A stretch of 64,000 nt of DNA from Avena insularis (GCA_023614405.1 CM042687.1:263047480-263111479); one strand, 5' to 3'; shown: positions 37,110 to 48,424, numbered from the stretch's first letter. Numbers and translations: made by a program. The notes: generated by a model from the sequence alone, not told the origin.

Positions 37110-38510
37110 GTGCCAGTTGCATGTTTTCTTCTGTTTTTGGTTCCAGAAAGGAAGAAAATCAATATTCTCTAGTTATTGGACAGGACAAAAGTCAAAGTCA
37201 ATATTTTACCGTGGGCGACATGAAGTCCAGAGGGGAGACAGAGAGGCAAACTAGGTCCACCACACCCCCTAGGCGCGGGTGGGCCCTGTCCCGCGCCTGG
37301 GTAGGGTGTGGGCCCTCCGGCCGCCTCCCAGCCTCGCCTCTTCGCCTATAAGAAGTCCCCGATGAGAAAACCCTAAGTAGTCAATCATACTTCCAGAAAA
37401 AGTCCCGCAGCACTGCCGCCACCGAAGGGGAGATTCGGGGGACAGAAAGTCTCTGTTCCGGCACCCTGCCGGGACAGGGAAGTGCCCCCGGAGCCATCTC
37501 CATCAATCTCCAGTGCCATCTTCATCACCGTTGCTGATTCCCATGATGAGGAGGGAGTAGTTCTTCCTCGAGGCTAAGGGCTCTACCGGTAGCTATGTGT
37601 TCATCTCTCTCTCTATGCATGGTCATATAATGATCATGAGCTTTGTAATCAAGTAGATCTACCTTGCTACTCAAGTGCTTTAATAGATCTTTGCTCTCCC
37701 CATGTGTGTGAAAGTGACAGCGTGCATGCCATGGTAGCACTTAGGTTTCAGTCTACATAAATACTCTTTGTGCTTTAATAGATCTATTCTTTTCCCCACG
37801 TGTGTGAAAGTGACAGCGTGCATACCGTGTGTGGCACTTTGGCTAGATTTAATATTTGTTATGAGTTATATTTGGAGTTGGATGTCTCTATGAAATTGTG
37901 GTGTTTGTTGGAACCATCTAGCGCTCAAGGTGACAGTGTTTGGTTATCTAGGTTGGGAAAGGCGGACTTTGAGGAGTGCTGTTATAGCCCTACCGATGAT
38001 TAGAGTGTCCAACCGGAGAGTAGTTAAGAGTAGTATCATGAAGATAGGATATTTATATGAGAGAGTGTTCACTAGTGAAAGTATGATCCCTATGCCTTGT
38101 TTCTAAATATTGAAACACTGTTTGCATCTAGATCTGTTGCATGTTTACTTGCTTTAGTCTTTACCTCACCATCAAGCTCTTTTCTGGCACTCACACACGT
38201 TCTCCCACGTCAACAACAAGTCATAAGCTATTTTCTGGCACCGTTACCACTTGTATTTCACTATCTCTTCACCGGAATAGTGCACCTATACACCTGACAA
38301 GTGTATTGGGTGTGTTGGGGACACAAGATACTTCTTGTATCTTGATTGCAGGGTTGCTTGAGAGGGAATACCTTTGACCACTACCTCCCTGAGTTCGATA
38401 AACCTTGGGTGATCCACTTAAGGGAAACTTGCTGCTATTCTACAAACCTCTACACTTGGAGGCCCAACAACTGGCTTCAAGAATAGAAGTGCGTAGATAT
38501 CAAGATATTT
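37110..38510 (+). repeat. Athila-like 5' LTR, right piece
   Basis: Continues the piece 17399-17529; together about 1.53 kb versus 1511 bp for the 3' LTR. It contains CCTATAAGAAG (possible TATA region, near 37344) and two primer-site-like segments, TTTTCTGGCACTCACAC near 38177 and ATTTTCTGGCACCGTTACC near 38229. The LTR end at 38510 is set by the TSD at the other end. Confidence 0.85.
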
Positions 38511-38698
38511 TCTGGCGCCGTTGCCGGGGAGGTTTTGGGCTTTTACCATCCCTCCACGCCATCATCTTATTTTCTGGCGCCGTTGCCGGGGAGGTAAGGT
38601 AAAAGGTACTCACATCCTCCGGTGTGAGTGCTCGAAGTTATTTCCTTTAGATTCTGCAGTTTTGTCTTTTTGTTTCTTGTTTTCACTAGTTAGGCTTA
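38511..38698 (+). promoter_or_regulatory. Duplicated primer-binding site and leader, Athila-like
   Basis: TCTGGCGCCGTTGCCGGGGA occurs at 38511 and again at 38573. A 28-bp block (38506-38533) is repeated 62 bp downstream (38568-38595). The match is to the 3' end of tRNA-Asp. Only the first copy abuts the LTR. Confidence 0.85.
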
Positions 38699-39367
38699 AT
38701 GGAAAACAACAACAAAATTAGAGAGATTTTTAGTATTTTTCCTAAGTTAGAATTTGAGTGGTTTGAAAAGAAAATTAAAAAACCTATGGAACTTTCTTTG
38801 CATGGTAATAGCAATGTTATTAGTATGAATGTTTTGAACACCATTGTTGCTAATTCTATGGAAAAGTCTAAGCTTGGGGAAGCTAGTTTTTATGAAAATT
38901 ATCTTTTTAGTTCCCCAGCTTTGGAAGATAGCTATTCCATTGCTTATGATGATACCAAACCTCCAATTTATGATGATTACAATGATGAATATGATATTTT
39001 CAGTCCACCTACTATTGAGGATAAAATTGATTGTGATTACAATATGCCTCCTATATTTGATGATTATGGTGATGAGAATAATAGTGATAGATATTTTGTT
39101 GAATTTGCTCCCACCACAATTAATAAGAATGACTATGCTTATGTGGAGAGTAATAATCATTTTATGCATGTGGATCATGATAAGAATGTTTTATGTGATA
39201 GTTATATTGTTAATTTTATTCATGATGCTACTAAAAGTTATTATGAGAGAGTAAAACATGGTTTTATGCATCTCAAAAATATTAAGTTTCCCCTCTCTAT
39301 GTTGAAAATCTTGAAGTTGCACTTATTTTTCTTTTCTATGCTTATTGCATTGTGCTTTCATGACTAG
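38699..39367 (+). CDS. Gag-like ORF of the Athila-like element
   Basis: ATG 38699 to TAG 39365-39367, 222 residues. The N-terminus (about residues 5-50) is Lys/Phe-rich with an EFEWFEKKIKKPMELSL stretch. The middle is very acidic with repeated DD-Y motifs (about residues 80-140). The C-terminus is hydrophobic (FPLSMLKILKLHLFFFSML), possibly a membrane or collapsed segment. No zinc knuckle, protease or RT. I associate this protein with non-autonomous Athila-type elements of Triticeae, but its function is not known to me. The frame is open, unusual beside the decayed ORFs nearby. Confidence 0.65.
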   Translation: MENNNKIREIFSIFPKLEFEWFEKKIKKPMELSLHGNSNVISMNVLNTIVANSMEKSKLGEASFYENYLFSSPALEDSYSIAYDDTKPPIYDDYNDEYDIFSPPTIEDKIDCDYNMPPIFDDYGDENNSDRYFVEFAPTTINKNDYAYVESNNHFMHVDHDKNVLCDSYIVNFIHDATKSYYERVKHGFMHLKNIKFPLSMLKILKLHLFFFSMLIALCFHD

Positions 39368-42300
39368 TTTCTTTACAAGATTCCTATGCATAGGAAGTGG
39401 GTTAGACTTAAATGTGTTTTCAATTTTCTTCTTGATGCTCTCTTTTACTTCAATTCGTATTTCCTATGTGAGCATCTTCTCAAACTATCAAGTCTAACTT
39501 AAAGGCGGTAAAGAAAAGTACTTGTTGGGAGATAACCCGAGAGTTTTCTTGAGTCTTGGAAGTTATCACTTTAATAATGACATCTTCTTATCCTTTTTGA
39601 TTATTTTTTGTGCCAAGAATAACCTCTAATGAGAGAGAAGTAAGATTTGGGGAAGTGCTGTCCCGAAATAGATTTCTGTCCTCCACCATAAAAATTCGTG
39701 AGGAGTCTCTGTAAGTCGGATTGAGCCGACAATTTACGAATAAATCCCCTAGTTTGTTAGCTAACTTTCGTTGGTTCAACACTTTTTGATTTGAGAAACA
39801 CAAGATCTTCGAAAAAATCGGTTTCTGCCTGTTGCTCTGTTTTGACAGATTTCTGCCATTATTTGCATTTGCTTCTTATTGATTCCTTTTTGGGTTCTTT
39901 TTTGGAAATTGAGCTTTTTGAAGGAGTTTATACAGTAGATTGTGTCTTTAGTGAAATTTTTTCTGTTTTTAAACTAAATTCAAAGGTCTATTATCTTTTG
40001 AATACACTAATGTTGCTAATGAAGATTGTGTGAAGTTTTGTATGAAGGAAAATTTGCAGGTGTAGAGAAAGAATGATGTAATGAGATGAAGAATGGACAA
40101 AATCTTAAGCTTGGGGATGCCACCCCGTGTCACCCCAAGAAATATTCAAGAGGTACAAGCGTCAAAGCTTGGGGATTCCCAAGGCATCCCCTTCTTCATC
40201 AATAAAAATCTCAGGTCTTCCTAGACACTTCGTTTTTATTATCTCATGCATTGTTGTGTTGTTCTTGGAGCGTCTTAGTTTTCATTTTTGGTTTTTGTTT
40301 GCTTAGTTTGCTCGAGTAAGTTGGTTTGTTACACCGCACTTCGTTTGGATAGAGACACACTCTGTTTCCATTGCCTAGAAACACTCTACTTTTCACTCTT
40401 ATTGTTTTCTGAGTGTTCACTTTTGCTAGCACTGCGTTCAGCCTTAGTTTTCTTGTGCTTTCAGCTTAGAACTTTTTAGTTCTTCTTTGTGGATTTGTGA
40501 GACAAGCTCACTGATCTTTACTGATTATTATCTTTATGAGTTGTTTCAAATAAGTTGATTGGTGTTGGAAAGAGTAGAAAGCTTCATGCTTAAGTGGTAC
40601 AAGAATGAGCTTGCTTTGACTGTGACTTAGACTTTAGCATGTCATGATAGATGTTGTTTTGACCTTATACTTAGTGATTATTGTTGTAGCATGACTTGTC
40701 CCAAACAATTAGTATTGCTTAATGTGCCTTGAAGGAATCATGCGTTGTTTTAGCAAACAAAAGCATAGTATTGCGGTATTCTCCTTTGATGCTTTGTTTG
40801 GGTTGACTTGGCACATGCTCACACCATGTTATGACTATGAACAAGTCACCATAGACTCTATGATCATTTAGTCATTGACTTGTAGTACCACTCTATGCTT
40901 TGATTAGTAATGTTTTGTTGCTCTGCATGATTATGGCCATTATTGCTCTCTTAGTTCGTTGCTCCCAGTCTTTTACTAGCCTCCACTTGTATGAGTAAGA
41001 TCTACTCATGCTTCCAACTCCCAAGAAACCAAGTTATTCCAAAGTGTCCACTATAAATTCCTATGCATGGTGTGTTACACCATTCCAAGTATATTCTTGT
41101 TTTCAGCTATCTTCCAATTAAAAAGTATTTTGTTATGTGAAAACTTAGTGATTAAAGATCTCACGAACTTGATGGCACACTTTATATTCTTTGCCCCTAA
41201 TAAACTTGAACCATTGTGTCATATATGTTGTATATGCTTGCACTTATACGTTGGAATTAGCAGAACTGTGTTGTCACGGGGAACGTTTTCAACATTACAC
41301 TTGTACTTTGTACTTAGTTGATATCATGCTCTTTTGTATATGTATGTCACCGGTGTGAAATAAAGAGGGAACTTGTAAGTCCATGGAGTATGTATTTTGT
41401 GTTAGAGAAACACTTGGGCCGCTAGCCTAAGCCATGCCTAATCATGGTGGAAACTTGCAGCATCACCATAGTGAGATATCTACGAAGCATCCTCAATAAA
41501 AAGCTATGCATATAGTAAATAAAAAATCGCTGAGATGTTCATTGTCTGCTTGCCTTGTCATTTTGGTTATGGGATAGATCCTGTACCATGTGCAAGGGGT
41601 ACCCCGTTGGTGGTTCTCTATGATATGCATGTACTTACAATGACAAGAACTTACAGGTGACTGAAGTTGAGTAGCATGAGGTGTGGCCCTCGTATTCAAG
41701 AGACTTGAGATTTCCAACTTATACTTTGTCAAGCATACACTCCATATTTTGTTCACTTTAAACTTAATCACTTCAAGATGCTTATGATAGGGGCAATGAG
41801 GGATGAAAGCTAACAAGTACCAATTTTTGGAAGCTCTTTTTGAAACTTGAAATCCATGCTTACCTTTATGAAGGGCCTTTCTTCCACCATTATATTGAGT
41901 CTTCACCTTCTACCTTTAGGCACCATTAAGAGAGCATAGTTTCCATTCTTAGTTCTATGTGCAGTGGCCCAAAACTTATCGATTGATGCAATTGTGATAT
42001 TACTTATTCTTGTGCTATTTGTTTCTAGTCACCCTTGTGAACTTTGAAAGTGTCCCATGCATCTATTTGCTACTCTACGAGGGACAAGATGAATGCCACT
42101 ATGCCATGTTTTCTGTATGTGAAACAAACAAACGTTTTTCAATGCATGTTATTCATGATCTTTGTTTGTATCCTTTCATGTTGCAGCATAGTTACTATGT
42201 CTTATTGTTAGAACTTCATCTTTCATGCACATGTTTAGAGTTCTTTGATCCCAGCTTTCAATGCTTGCAAATGGTTTGATCTTGGTTTTGATGGTGCATG

Positions 42301-42370
42301 TCACCTCAAAAAATTATTCTTTTATCACTTACCTACTCGAGGATGAGCAGGAGTTAAGCTTGGGGATGCT
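39368..42370 (+). other. Non-coding interior of the Athila-like element
   Basis: About 3 kb, T-rich, with no supported ORF. A phrase AGCTTGGGGATGCC (near 40109) and its variant AGCTTGGGGATTCC (near 40167) resemble the PPT AGCTTGGGGATGCT at 42357-42370, so PPT-like copies occur three times. The true PPT abuts the 3' LTR at 42371. Confidence 0.7.
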
Positions 42371-43881
42371 TGATACGTCGGAAACGTATCTATAATTTTT
42401 TATGCTCCATGCTTCTTATATATCATTTGTCTTATGTTTTGTCTACACTTTGAGGTATTTTTATACACTTTCTGGAACTAACCTATTGACAAGATGCCAC
42501 AATGCCAGTTGCCTGTTTTCTTCTGTTTTTTGTTCCAGAAAGGCAGAAAATCAATATTCTCGGAATTGGATGGGACAAAAGCCAAAGTCAATATTTTACC
42601 AAGGCATTTAAGTCTAGAGGAGACGGAGGCTAACCAGGCCACCACACCCCACCTAGGTGCGGGTGGGCCTACCTTTGCTGGTAGGGTGTGGGCCCTCCGG
42701 CCGCCTCCCAGCCTCGCCTCTTCGCCTATAAGAAGCCCCCGATGATAAAACCCTAAGTAGTCAATCATACTTCTAGAAAAAGTGCCGCAGCACCGTTGCC
42801 ACCGAAGGGGAGATTCGGGGGACAGAAAGTCTCTGTTCCAGCACCCTGCCGGGACGGGGAAGTGCCCCCGGAGCCATCTCCATTGATCTCCATCGCCATC
42901 TTCATCACCATTGCTGATTCCCATGATGAGGAGGGAGTAGTTCTTCCTCGAGGATAAGGGCTCTACCGGTAGCTATGTGTTCATCTCTCTCTATGCATTG
43001 TCATATAGTGATCATGAGCTTTGTAATCAAGTAGATCTACCTTGCTACTCAAGTGCTTTAATAGATCTCTGTTCTCCCCATGTGTGTGAAAGTGACAGCG
43101 TGCACGCCATGGTGGCACTTAGGTTTGCGTCTACATTAATACTCTTTGTGCTTTAATAGATCTATGCTTTTCCCCACCTGTGTGAAAGTGGCAGCGTGCA
43201 TACCGTGTGTGGCACTTTGGCTAGATTGAATATTTGTTATGAGTTATATTTGGAGTTGGATGTCTCTATGAAATTGTGGTGTTTGTTGGAACCATCTAGC
43301 GCTCAAGGTGATAGTGTGGGGTTATCTAGATTAGGGAAGGCGTACTTTGAGGAGTGCTGTTATAGCCCTACCGATGATTAGAGTGTCCAACCGGTTAAGA
43401 GTAGTATCATTAAGGGATGATATGTATATGAGAGAGTGTTCACTAGTGAAAGTATGATCCCTAGGCCTTGTTTCTAAACATTGAAACACCGTTTGCATCT
43501 AGATCTGTTGCATGTTTTCTTGCTTTAGTCTTTACCTCACCGTCAAGCTCTTTTCTGGCACTCACACACGTTCTCCCACGTCAACAACAAGTCAGAAGCT
43601 ATTTTCTGGCACCGCTACCACTTGTATTTCACTATGTCTTCGCCGAAGTAGTGCACCTATACACCTGACAAGTGTATTGGGTGTGTTGGGGACACAAGAG
43701 ACTTCTTGTATCTTGATTGCAGTTTTGCTTGAGAGGGAATACCTTTGACCACTTCCTCCCTGAGTTCGATAAACCTTGGGTGATCCACTTAAGGGAAACT
43801 TGCTGCTATTCTACAAACCTCTGCACTTGGAGGCCCAACAACTGTCTACAAGAATAGAAGTGCGTAGACATCAAGCTATTT
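42371..43881 (+). repeat. Athila-like 3' LTR
   Basis: 1511 bp from TGATACGTCGG to CAAGCTATTT, followed by TSD CCTTC (43882-43886). Intact, and shows the pre-insertion sequence GATGCCACAATGCCAG (near 42494) of the Copia A target. The end is not the usual CA, but the TSD and the match with 38510 both support it. Confidence 0.85.
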
Positions 43882-44426
43882 CCTTCACACTTCTCAAGCG
43901 CGATATGAACTCATGGAAATCCTATGTTTCCATGTCACCTCTCTTGATGCAAACCCCGACGTACTCTTGACAGCTGGGAGGCAGGGACCAAAGAAGTACT
44001 CCTGTTGCAAATGAGTCATACATCCAGTAGTCTACGAAATGAACCAACCTCATGTATGCATCATGCATGCGAATCAGGTAGCTCTCCAGGTAGGTGTTTT
44101 CCTCCATCTGAATGGCGTGGAATTCACCCACCAGCTCATGCTTCCACATGCTCACTTGGCCTATGAACTCCTCTCTCAGCTGATCCACCATCGCATATGG
44201 GTCAAGATCGCCCATGAGTGGGTGCAGTTCATCCACCATTCCGTAAATAGCGGACATGGACATGGACATGGCACAACGAAAATAGCGGTATGTCCGCTGC
44301 TAAGGGGTCTCTATGTCATGCTGCGATTGGTCCAAATCCATAATGTAGCGTATGTAGTATACCATGTCATTCTTGGCAAGGAGAGAGTTCAGACGCACTA
44401 GCCAATCCGGGAAGTTGGATCCATCT
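43882..44426 (-). pseudogene. 5' part of gag of the gag-only Copia-like element
   Basis: On -, from 44426 the frame reads DGSNFPDWLVRL, the usual start region of Copia gag (UBN2-type), and continues through a LPPSCQEYVG-like motif to 43882. There it is interrupted by the Athila-like insertion and continues at 17398. In-frame TAGs lie near 44301 and at about 43935 (the latter at a METxDF site where Trp is usual). The start codon is missing because 44427 begins a foreign LTR. Confidence 0.75.
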
Positions 44427-45185
44427 TGTAGGGTTCGCAGCATGGAAAACAAAAAAATTCTATCGCGGGAACACACAAAACCAAGATCTAATCTATGGCA
44501 AAGCCAAGATCTAATCTACGAGATCGGTGCAACGAGATTGTAGAGAACTAACCCTCATAGATCCAAAGCGTTTAACGAGATCGAATTCTCGTCGTTGATG
44601 TAGTCAATCACTTGCCGATCTCAATATCTTGTAGACGATCCTTGCGGCGCCACGTTCTGACAGCGCTTCCATAGTCGGTTACACATGGGTAGTCGATAAA
44701 TACCTTCCTCTCCCTTGTTCCAGCAGGGTGGTGAGGGTTGTAGATTTCCTCAGAATCCCAACAGCACGATGGTGTGGTGGTGGTGGAGGAGGAGATATTT
44801 CCGCAGGGCTTCGCCTAAGCCGGAACAGTATGGTGGAGGAGAGAGGGGGTTGCGGTGGCTAGGGTTCTAGGCCCCAGGGACAAGGGCTCAAGGGGGATCC
44901 CTACCTCTCCTTATATGGGAGGAGGGCTGGTGGCCAATGGGGCTCCCAGCCCTAGTCGAGTTGGCCCCCAACTCGGCTAGGAGAGGGAGAGTCCCTCCCC
45001 AACTCGGCAAGGAGAAGTGGAGCTGTAAACTTGCCTTTCAAGTTTCCCCCTTACTTCCCAAACTAGGATTTGACTTTTCAAACTAGGGTTTGACCCTGCC
45101 TCCCTTGTGCTTGGCCGAGTTGCCCTAGGGTTTGATGCGGCCAGCCCCTTAGGGCATGGTGCATCCAAGTACCCCCTCCCGGGGT
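44427..45185 (-). repeat. Truncated Copia LTR, 3' portion only
   Basis: On - this is the last ~760 bp of an LTR of the Copia A/D/E superfamily, ending CGAACCCTACA at 44427 inside gag codons. The LTR start (TGTTGGAG) is missing: the sequence stops at 45185 in GGGGTGGTGG and unrelated DNA follows. It shows the usual GCTTCGCCTAAGCCGG and TTGTTCCAGCAGG phrases. It is probably the remnant of an insertion followed by deletion. Confidence 0.75.
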
Positions 45186-45903
45186 GGTGGATGATACCTT
45201 CGATCTAGATTACGGATGTAGTATAGCTATTTTTCCCTAGTAGACCTAGGTTATCGAATCCTCAAGAAGCACAAAGTGTAGTAAAGTTACTTTAATGGAC
45301 CTTTGGGAGTTTTATAATTCTTTTTTGTTTTACCGGACCAAGAGTTTGTGATCTTTTATTGTTGACGGTGATGGAGAGATGGCTGTGCAAAACATCTGAT
45401 GGGAATTAATGTTAATAATAAAGTATGCATGTAATTGTTAGAGCAAGATAATTATATGTGGGCAGTGCATCCATAATTTCTATTGCCTCTGCAACCTCTT
45501 ATAGCAATAACCTATTAGTCTCATCCATAGAAGAAAGAGAACTAATGATATGCATAGTGACATCATCGTTAATCCCAAGTAAATCCCTCACATACAGTCG
45601 TACTACCCTTTCTGTCACTGGGGTTCCCATCCTGTAGATTAGTCATTACTCACACTCCCTATACCTGGATCAATCCTTGGGGTCTTGGGATACCTGACAA
45701 GTACTTAGATTGAGGCAGGAGATGATACAATAATCATCATGTCATACAAACTAATCGTGATCCCATCTATGATAAATAACATGCACAAACTATATGGCTA
45801 GGCCGAAGCCCTTAGCCCAAGGAGGATTACTCACACATAGAGATGAGATCAGCAATCATAAACATTGTAATGGAAATCATGAGATTGATAGTAATAGTGT
45901 TAC
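45186..45903. other. Unassigned sequence left of Gypsy F
   Basis: About 720 bp without a supported ORF. It includes GGCTAGGCCGAAGCCCTTAG near 45799, and near 45225 TTTTCCCTAGTAGAC, shared in inverse orientation with 12911-12944. It looks like older repeat debris; I cannot name the family. Confidence 0.4.
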
Positions 45904-46417
45904 TGTCGTCGGATTGTCGACAAGTACGCCATATGGGGTCCTAGTGGCGTTGGAAGAATGGGGTGTGAGACGTCGGATGTTCCAGGAGCGGTGAGCACAT
46001 GTTTACCCAGGTTCAGATCCGACTGCAGTGATCAGATCCTACTCCTGCTAGCAACCCAGTAATATATCGCCTTAAGCTGGATGTTACAGCGGATTAAAAG
46101 AGAGGTTCGCCTGTGCGAGTTGGTTATGGTTGTGTGTGCCCTAAAGGCTCCCATAGGGCCGGTTTATATAGTCATCGGGGCCTAGGGTTACAGGAGAGAC
46201 CTATCCAGCTATGTTCTAGAGTCAGTAACTAGATACAGCTTGGACTACAAGTAATATTACAGGCCTAAGTTGGTAACTCTTCGGGGCCTTGTCGTAGCCG
46301 GAACTGTCTCCTCCTCTTTCTCTGACTAGGCTGCCCGTGAAACAAAGCTCTAACCCGTTGGTGGGCCACCCTGGTCAGCGAGTCCTATGGGTATACCCGT
46401 AAAGTATATCCCCAACA
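45904..46417 (-). repeat. 3' LTR of Gypsy element F
   Basis: On - it starts TGTTGGGGATATACTTTACG at 46417 and ends CCGACGACA at 45904; 514 bp. It is preceded on - by the PPT-like TTCCGGGAGCTAC (46418-46430), a grass Gypsy type. TATA box TATATAAA on - at 46170-46163. The left flank is GTTAC, and the other end of F is lost, so no TSD check is possible. Confidence 0.7.
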
Positions 46418-46506
46418 GTAGCTCCCGGAAGTCTCCAAGATCCAAAGTCGGATAAATCATCTAGCTTGATGGTTTCTTCGTCATGAGAATCTTGAAGGGT
46501 TCCCAA
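46418..46506 (-). other. Gypsy F internal 3' end, piece 1
   Basis: Contains the PPT and sequence that continues at 48425 beyond the solo LTR. Non-coding. Confidence 0.6.
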
Positions 46507-48424
46507 TGTAGGGCTTCGTAGCATGGAAAACAAAAAAATTCTACCGCATGCAAACAAACAAGGCAAGATCTATCTACTAGATTGTAGCAACGAGTCGATA
46601 GAGGAACTCACCCTCGAAGATTCCAAAGCGGTTAACGAGAGAAGATTCTCGTGGGTGATGTAGTCGTACTCTTGCCGATCTCAAGATCGCGTAGACGATC
46701 CTTCCGGCTGGCTTCAAGGCGCTTCCACAATGGTCACACGTCGGTACTCGATGAAGACCTTCCTCTCCCTTGTTCCAGCAGCGGAGGTTGTAGCACTCTC
46801 CTCATGATTCGGTAGCACAGTGGCTGGTACCGAAAGTAGAGGGGAGATCTCGCAGGGCTTCGCCTTAAGCCGGAGCGAGTATGGTGGACTATGAGAGAGG
46901 CCTTGGAGATCTAGGGTTTAGAAGGCACCAAGGGGCGGAGCTTGGCCGGCGGCTAGGGCTTGGGGAAGCCCCAAGTCGGTGGCTAGGAGAAACCCTAGGG
47001 GCGGCGGCGACTTGGAGGTGGCCGGTGGCTAGGGTTAGGGTTTTGGGGTGTGTTGGGTGTGTGGGAGAGGAGTAACCCTGCCCCTCCTTTTATAGGTGGG
47101 AGGGTGCGGCTTGGGAGGAGGGAGTCCTCCCCCAAGTCGGCCTCCTTGGCCGGCGGGTGGAGCGAGGAGACTTCCTCCCCAAGTAGGTTTCCTACTCTCC
47201 CTCCACTAAGCAAAATTGCCGTTTGACTTTTTCAAATTGGCGTTTGACTTTCAAACTAGGATTTGATTTATCCCTTTATTTTTCCCCAGCCATGTTACCT
47301 AGTACATGATGCAACCATTCCACATTGTCATGACACATTCATGTACCCTTCCCCTCTGGAGTGTCGGACCTTCCAGACCCTTCTAGAACATTCCCGGTGA
47401 AAACACTGGAATCATTCCCCAACTCCGAAACAGGAATTTCCTTATATGAATCTTATTCACCGGACCATTCCGGATCTCCTCGTGATATCCTGGATCCCAT
47501 CCGAGACTCCGAACAACATTCGGTCTCTTACTCATCATTCCATAACTACTCAACAACATCGAATCCTTAAGTGTGTCTCCCTACGGTTCGTGAATTATGC
47601 GGACATGATCGAGACACTTCTCCGATCAATAACCAATAGAGGAATCTGGAAATTCATATGGCTCCCACATATTTCTATGATAACTTTGCGATCGAATGAA
47701 CCACTTACATACGATACCAATTTCCCTTTGTCTCACGATAGTTTACTTATTCGAGGTCTTGATCGTCGGTATCTATGCATACCTAGTTCAACCTCATTAC
47801 TAATAAGTACTCTTTTCTCGTTCCCGTGATATGTGATCCCTTGTGAGCCAGTCACATGCTTGCAAGCCAATTGGATGATATTCCACCGAGAGGGCCCAGA
47901 GTATATCTATCTGTCATATGGATGGACAAATTCCACTCTTGATCCATGTTCCTCAACTCATACTTCCCGAACACTCAATGCCACCTTTATAGCCACCCAG
48001 TTACGGTGTGGTGTTTGATGTCATCAAATCATCCTTCCAGTGATGGTGATTAGCATGATCTCATGGTCGAAGGAATTAGGTTACTATGTATCAGAAAGCG
48101 TATAGCAATTGAACTATTAAAATGACTTGATCTTTATGCTACGCTTATCTATAGGAGTATGTCCATCATACCATTCTCCTAATGATATGATCTTGTTGTT
48201 AACAACATCTCAATGTTCATGATAGGGAAACCACAATCATCTATTAACCAACAAGCTAGTATTATGAAGAGGCTTTACTAGGGACTCTAATTTAGTTTAC
48301 AAATCACACAAGTATTAATGTTTCCTGGTTAATACTATTATAGCATGAATGTAAACATTTATCATAAACTCAAAGATATAATAATAACTACATTTATTAT
48401 TGCCTCTAGGGCATATCTCCAACA
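46507..48424 (-). repeat. Solo Copia LTR
   Basis: A complete LTR on - (TGTTGGAGATATGCCC at 48424 to GAAGCCCTACA at 46507; 1918 bp) without internal domain or primer site. The flanks are CCCAA (46502-46506) and CCCGA (48425-48429), a TSD with one mismatch. A TATA-like CTATAAAAG lies on - near 47094. The 3' half is very similar to Copia D's LTR at 63263-64000. The likely origin is LTR-LTR recombination. Confidence 0.8.

Larger units (their letters stand above)
17399..43881 (+). mobile_element. Non-autonomous Athila-like Gypsy element, split by Copia A
   Basis: Flanked by TSD CCTTC (17394-17398 and 43882-43886). The 5' LTR is 17399-17529 plus 37110-38510, the primer site TCTGGCGCCGTTGCC starts at 38511, the internal part is 38511-42370, and the 3' LTR is 42371-43881. 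The primer site matches the 3' end of tRNA-Asp, typical of Athila elements, and the PPT region contains AAGCTTGGGGATGCT, also Athila-like. Only one gag-like ORF (38699-39367) is present and there is no pol, so it is non-autonomous. Copia A sits inside the 5' LTR. Confidence 0.85.
12945..44426 (-). mobile_element. Gag-only Copia-like element, split by nested insertions
   Basis: Read on -: gag pieces at 44426-43882 and 17398-17153, a non-coding 2.2-kb stretch (17152-14933), a PPT-like CAAGTGGGATAC and a 3' LTR (14932-12945). The two gag pieces join in frame once the Athila-like insertion (17399-43881, TSD CCTTC) is removed, which proves they belong together. No protease, integrase or RT is present between gag and the 3' LTR, so the element is non-autonomous. 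Its own 5' LTR is missing. At 44427 the gag is cut by a truncated LTR of another Copia family. Confidence 0.75.

Noticed and set aside
41493..41906. 137-codon ORF on -
   Set aside because: Within the non-coding interior of the Athila-like element, with no domain; probably chance.
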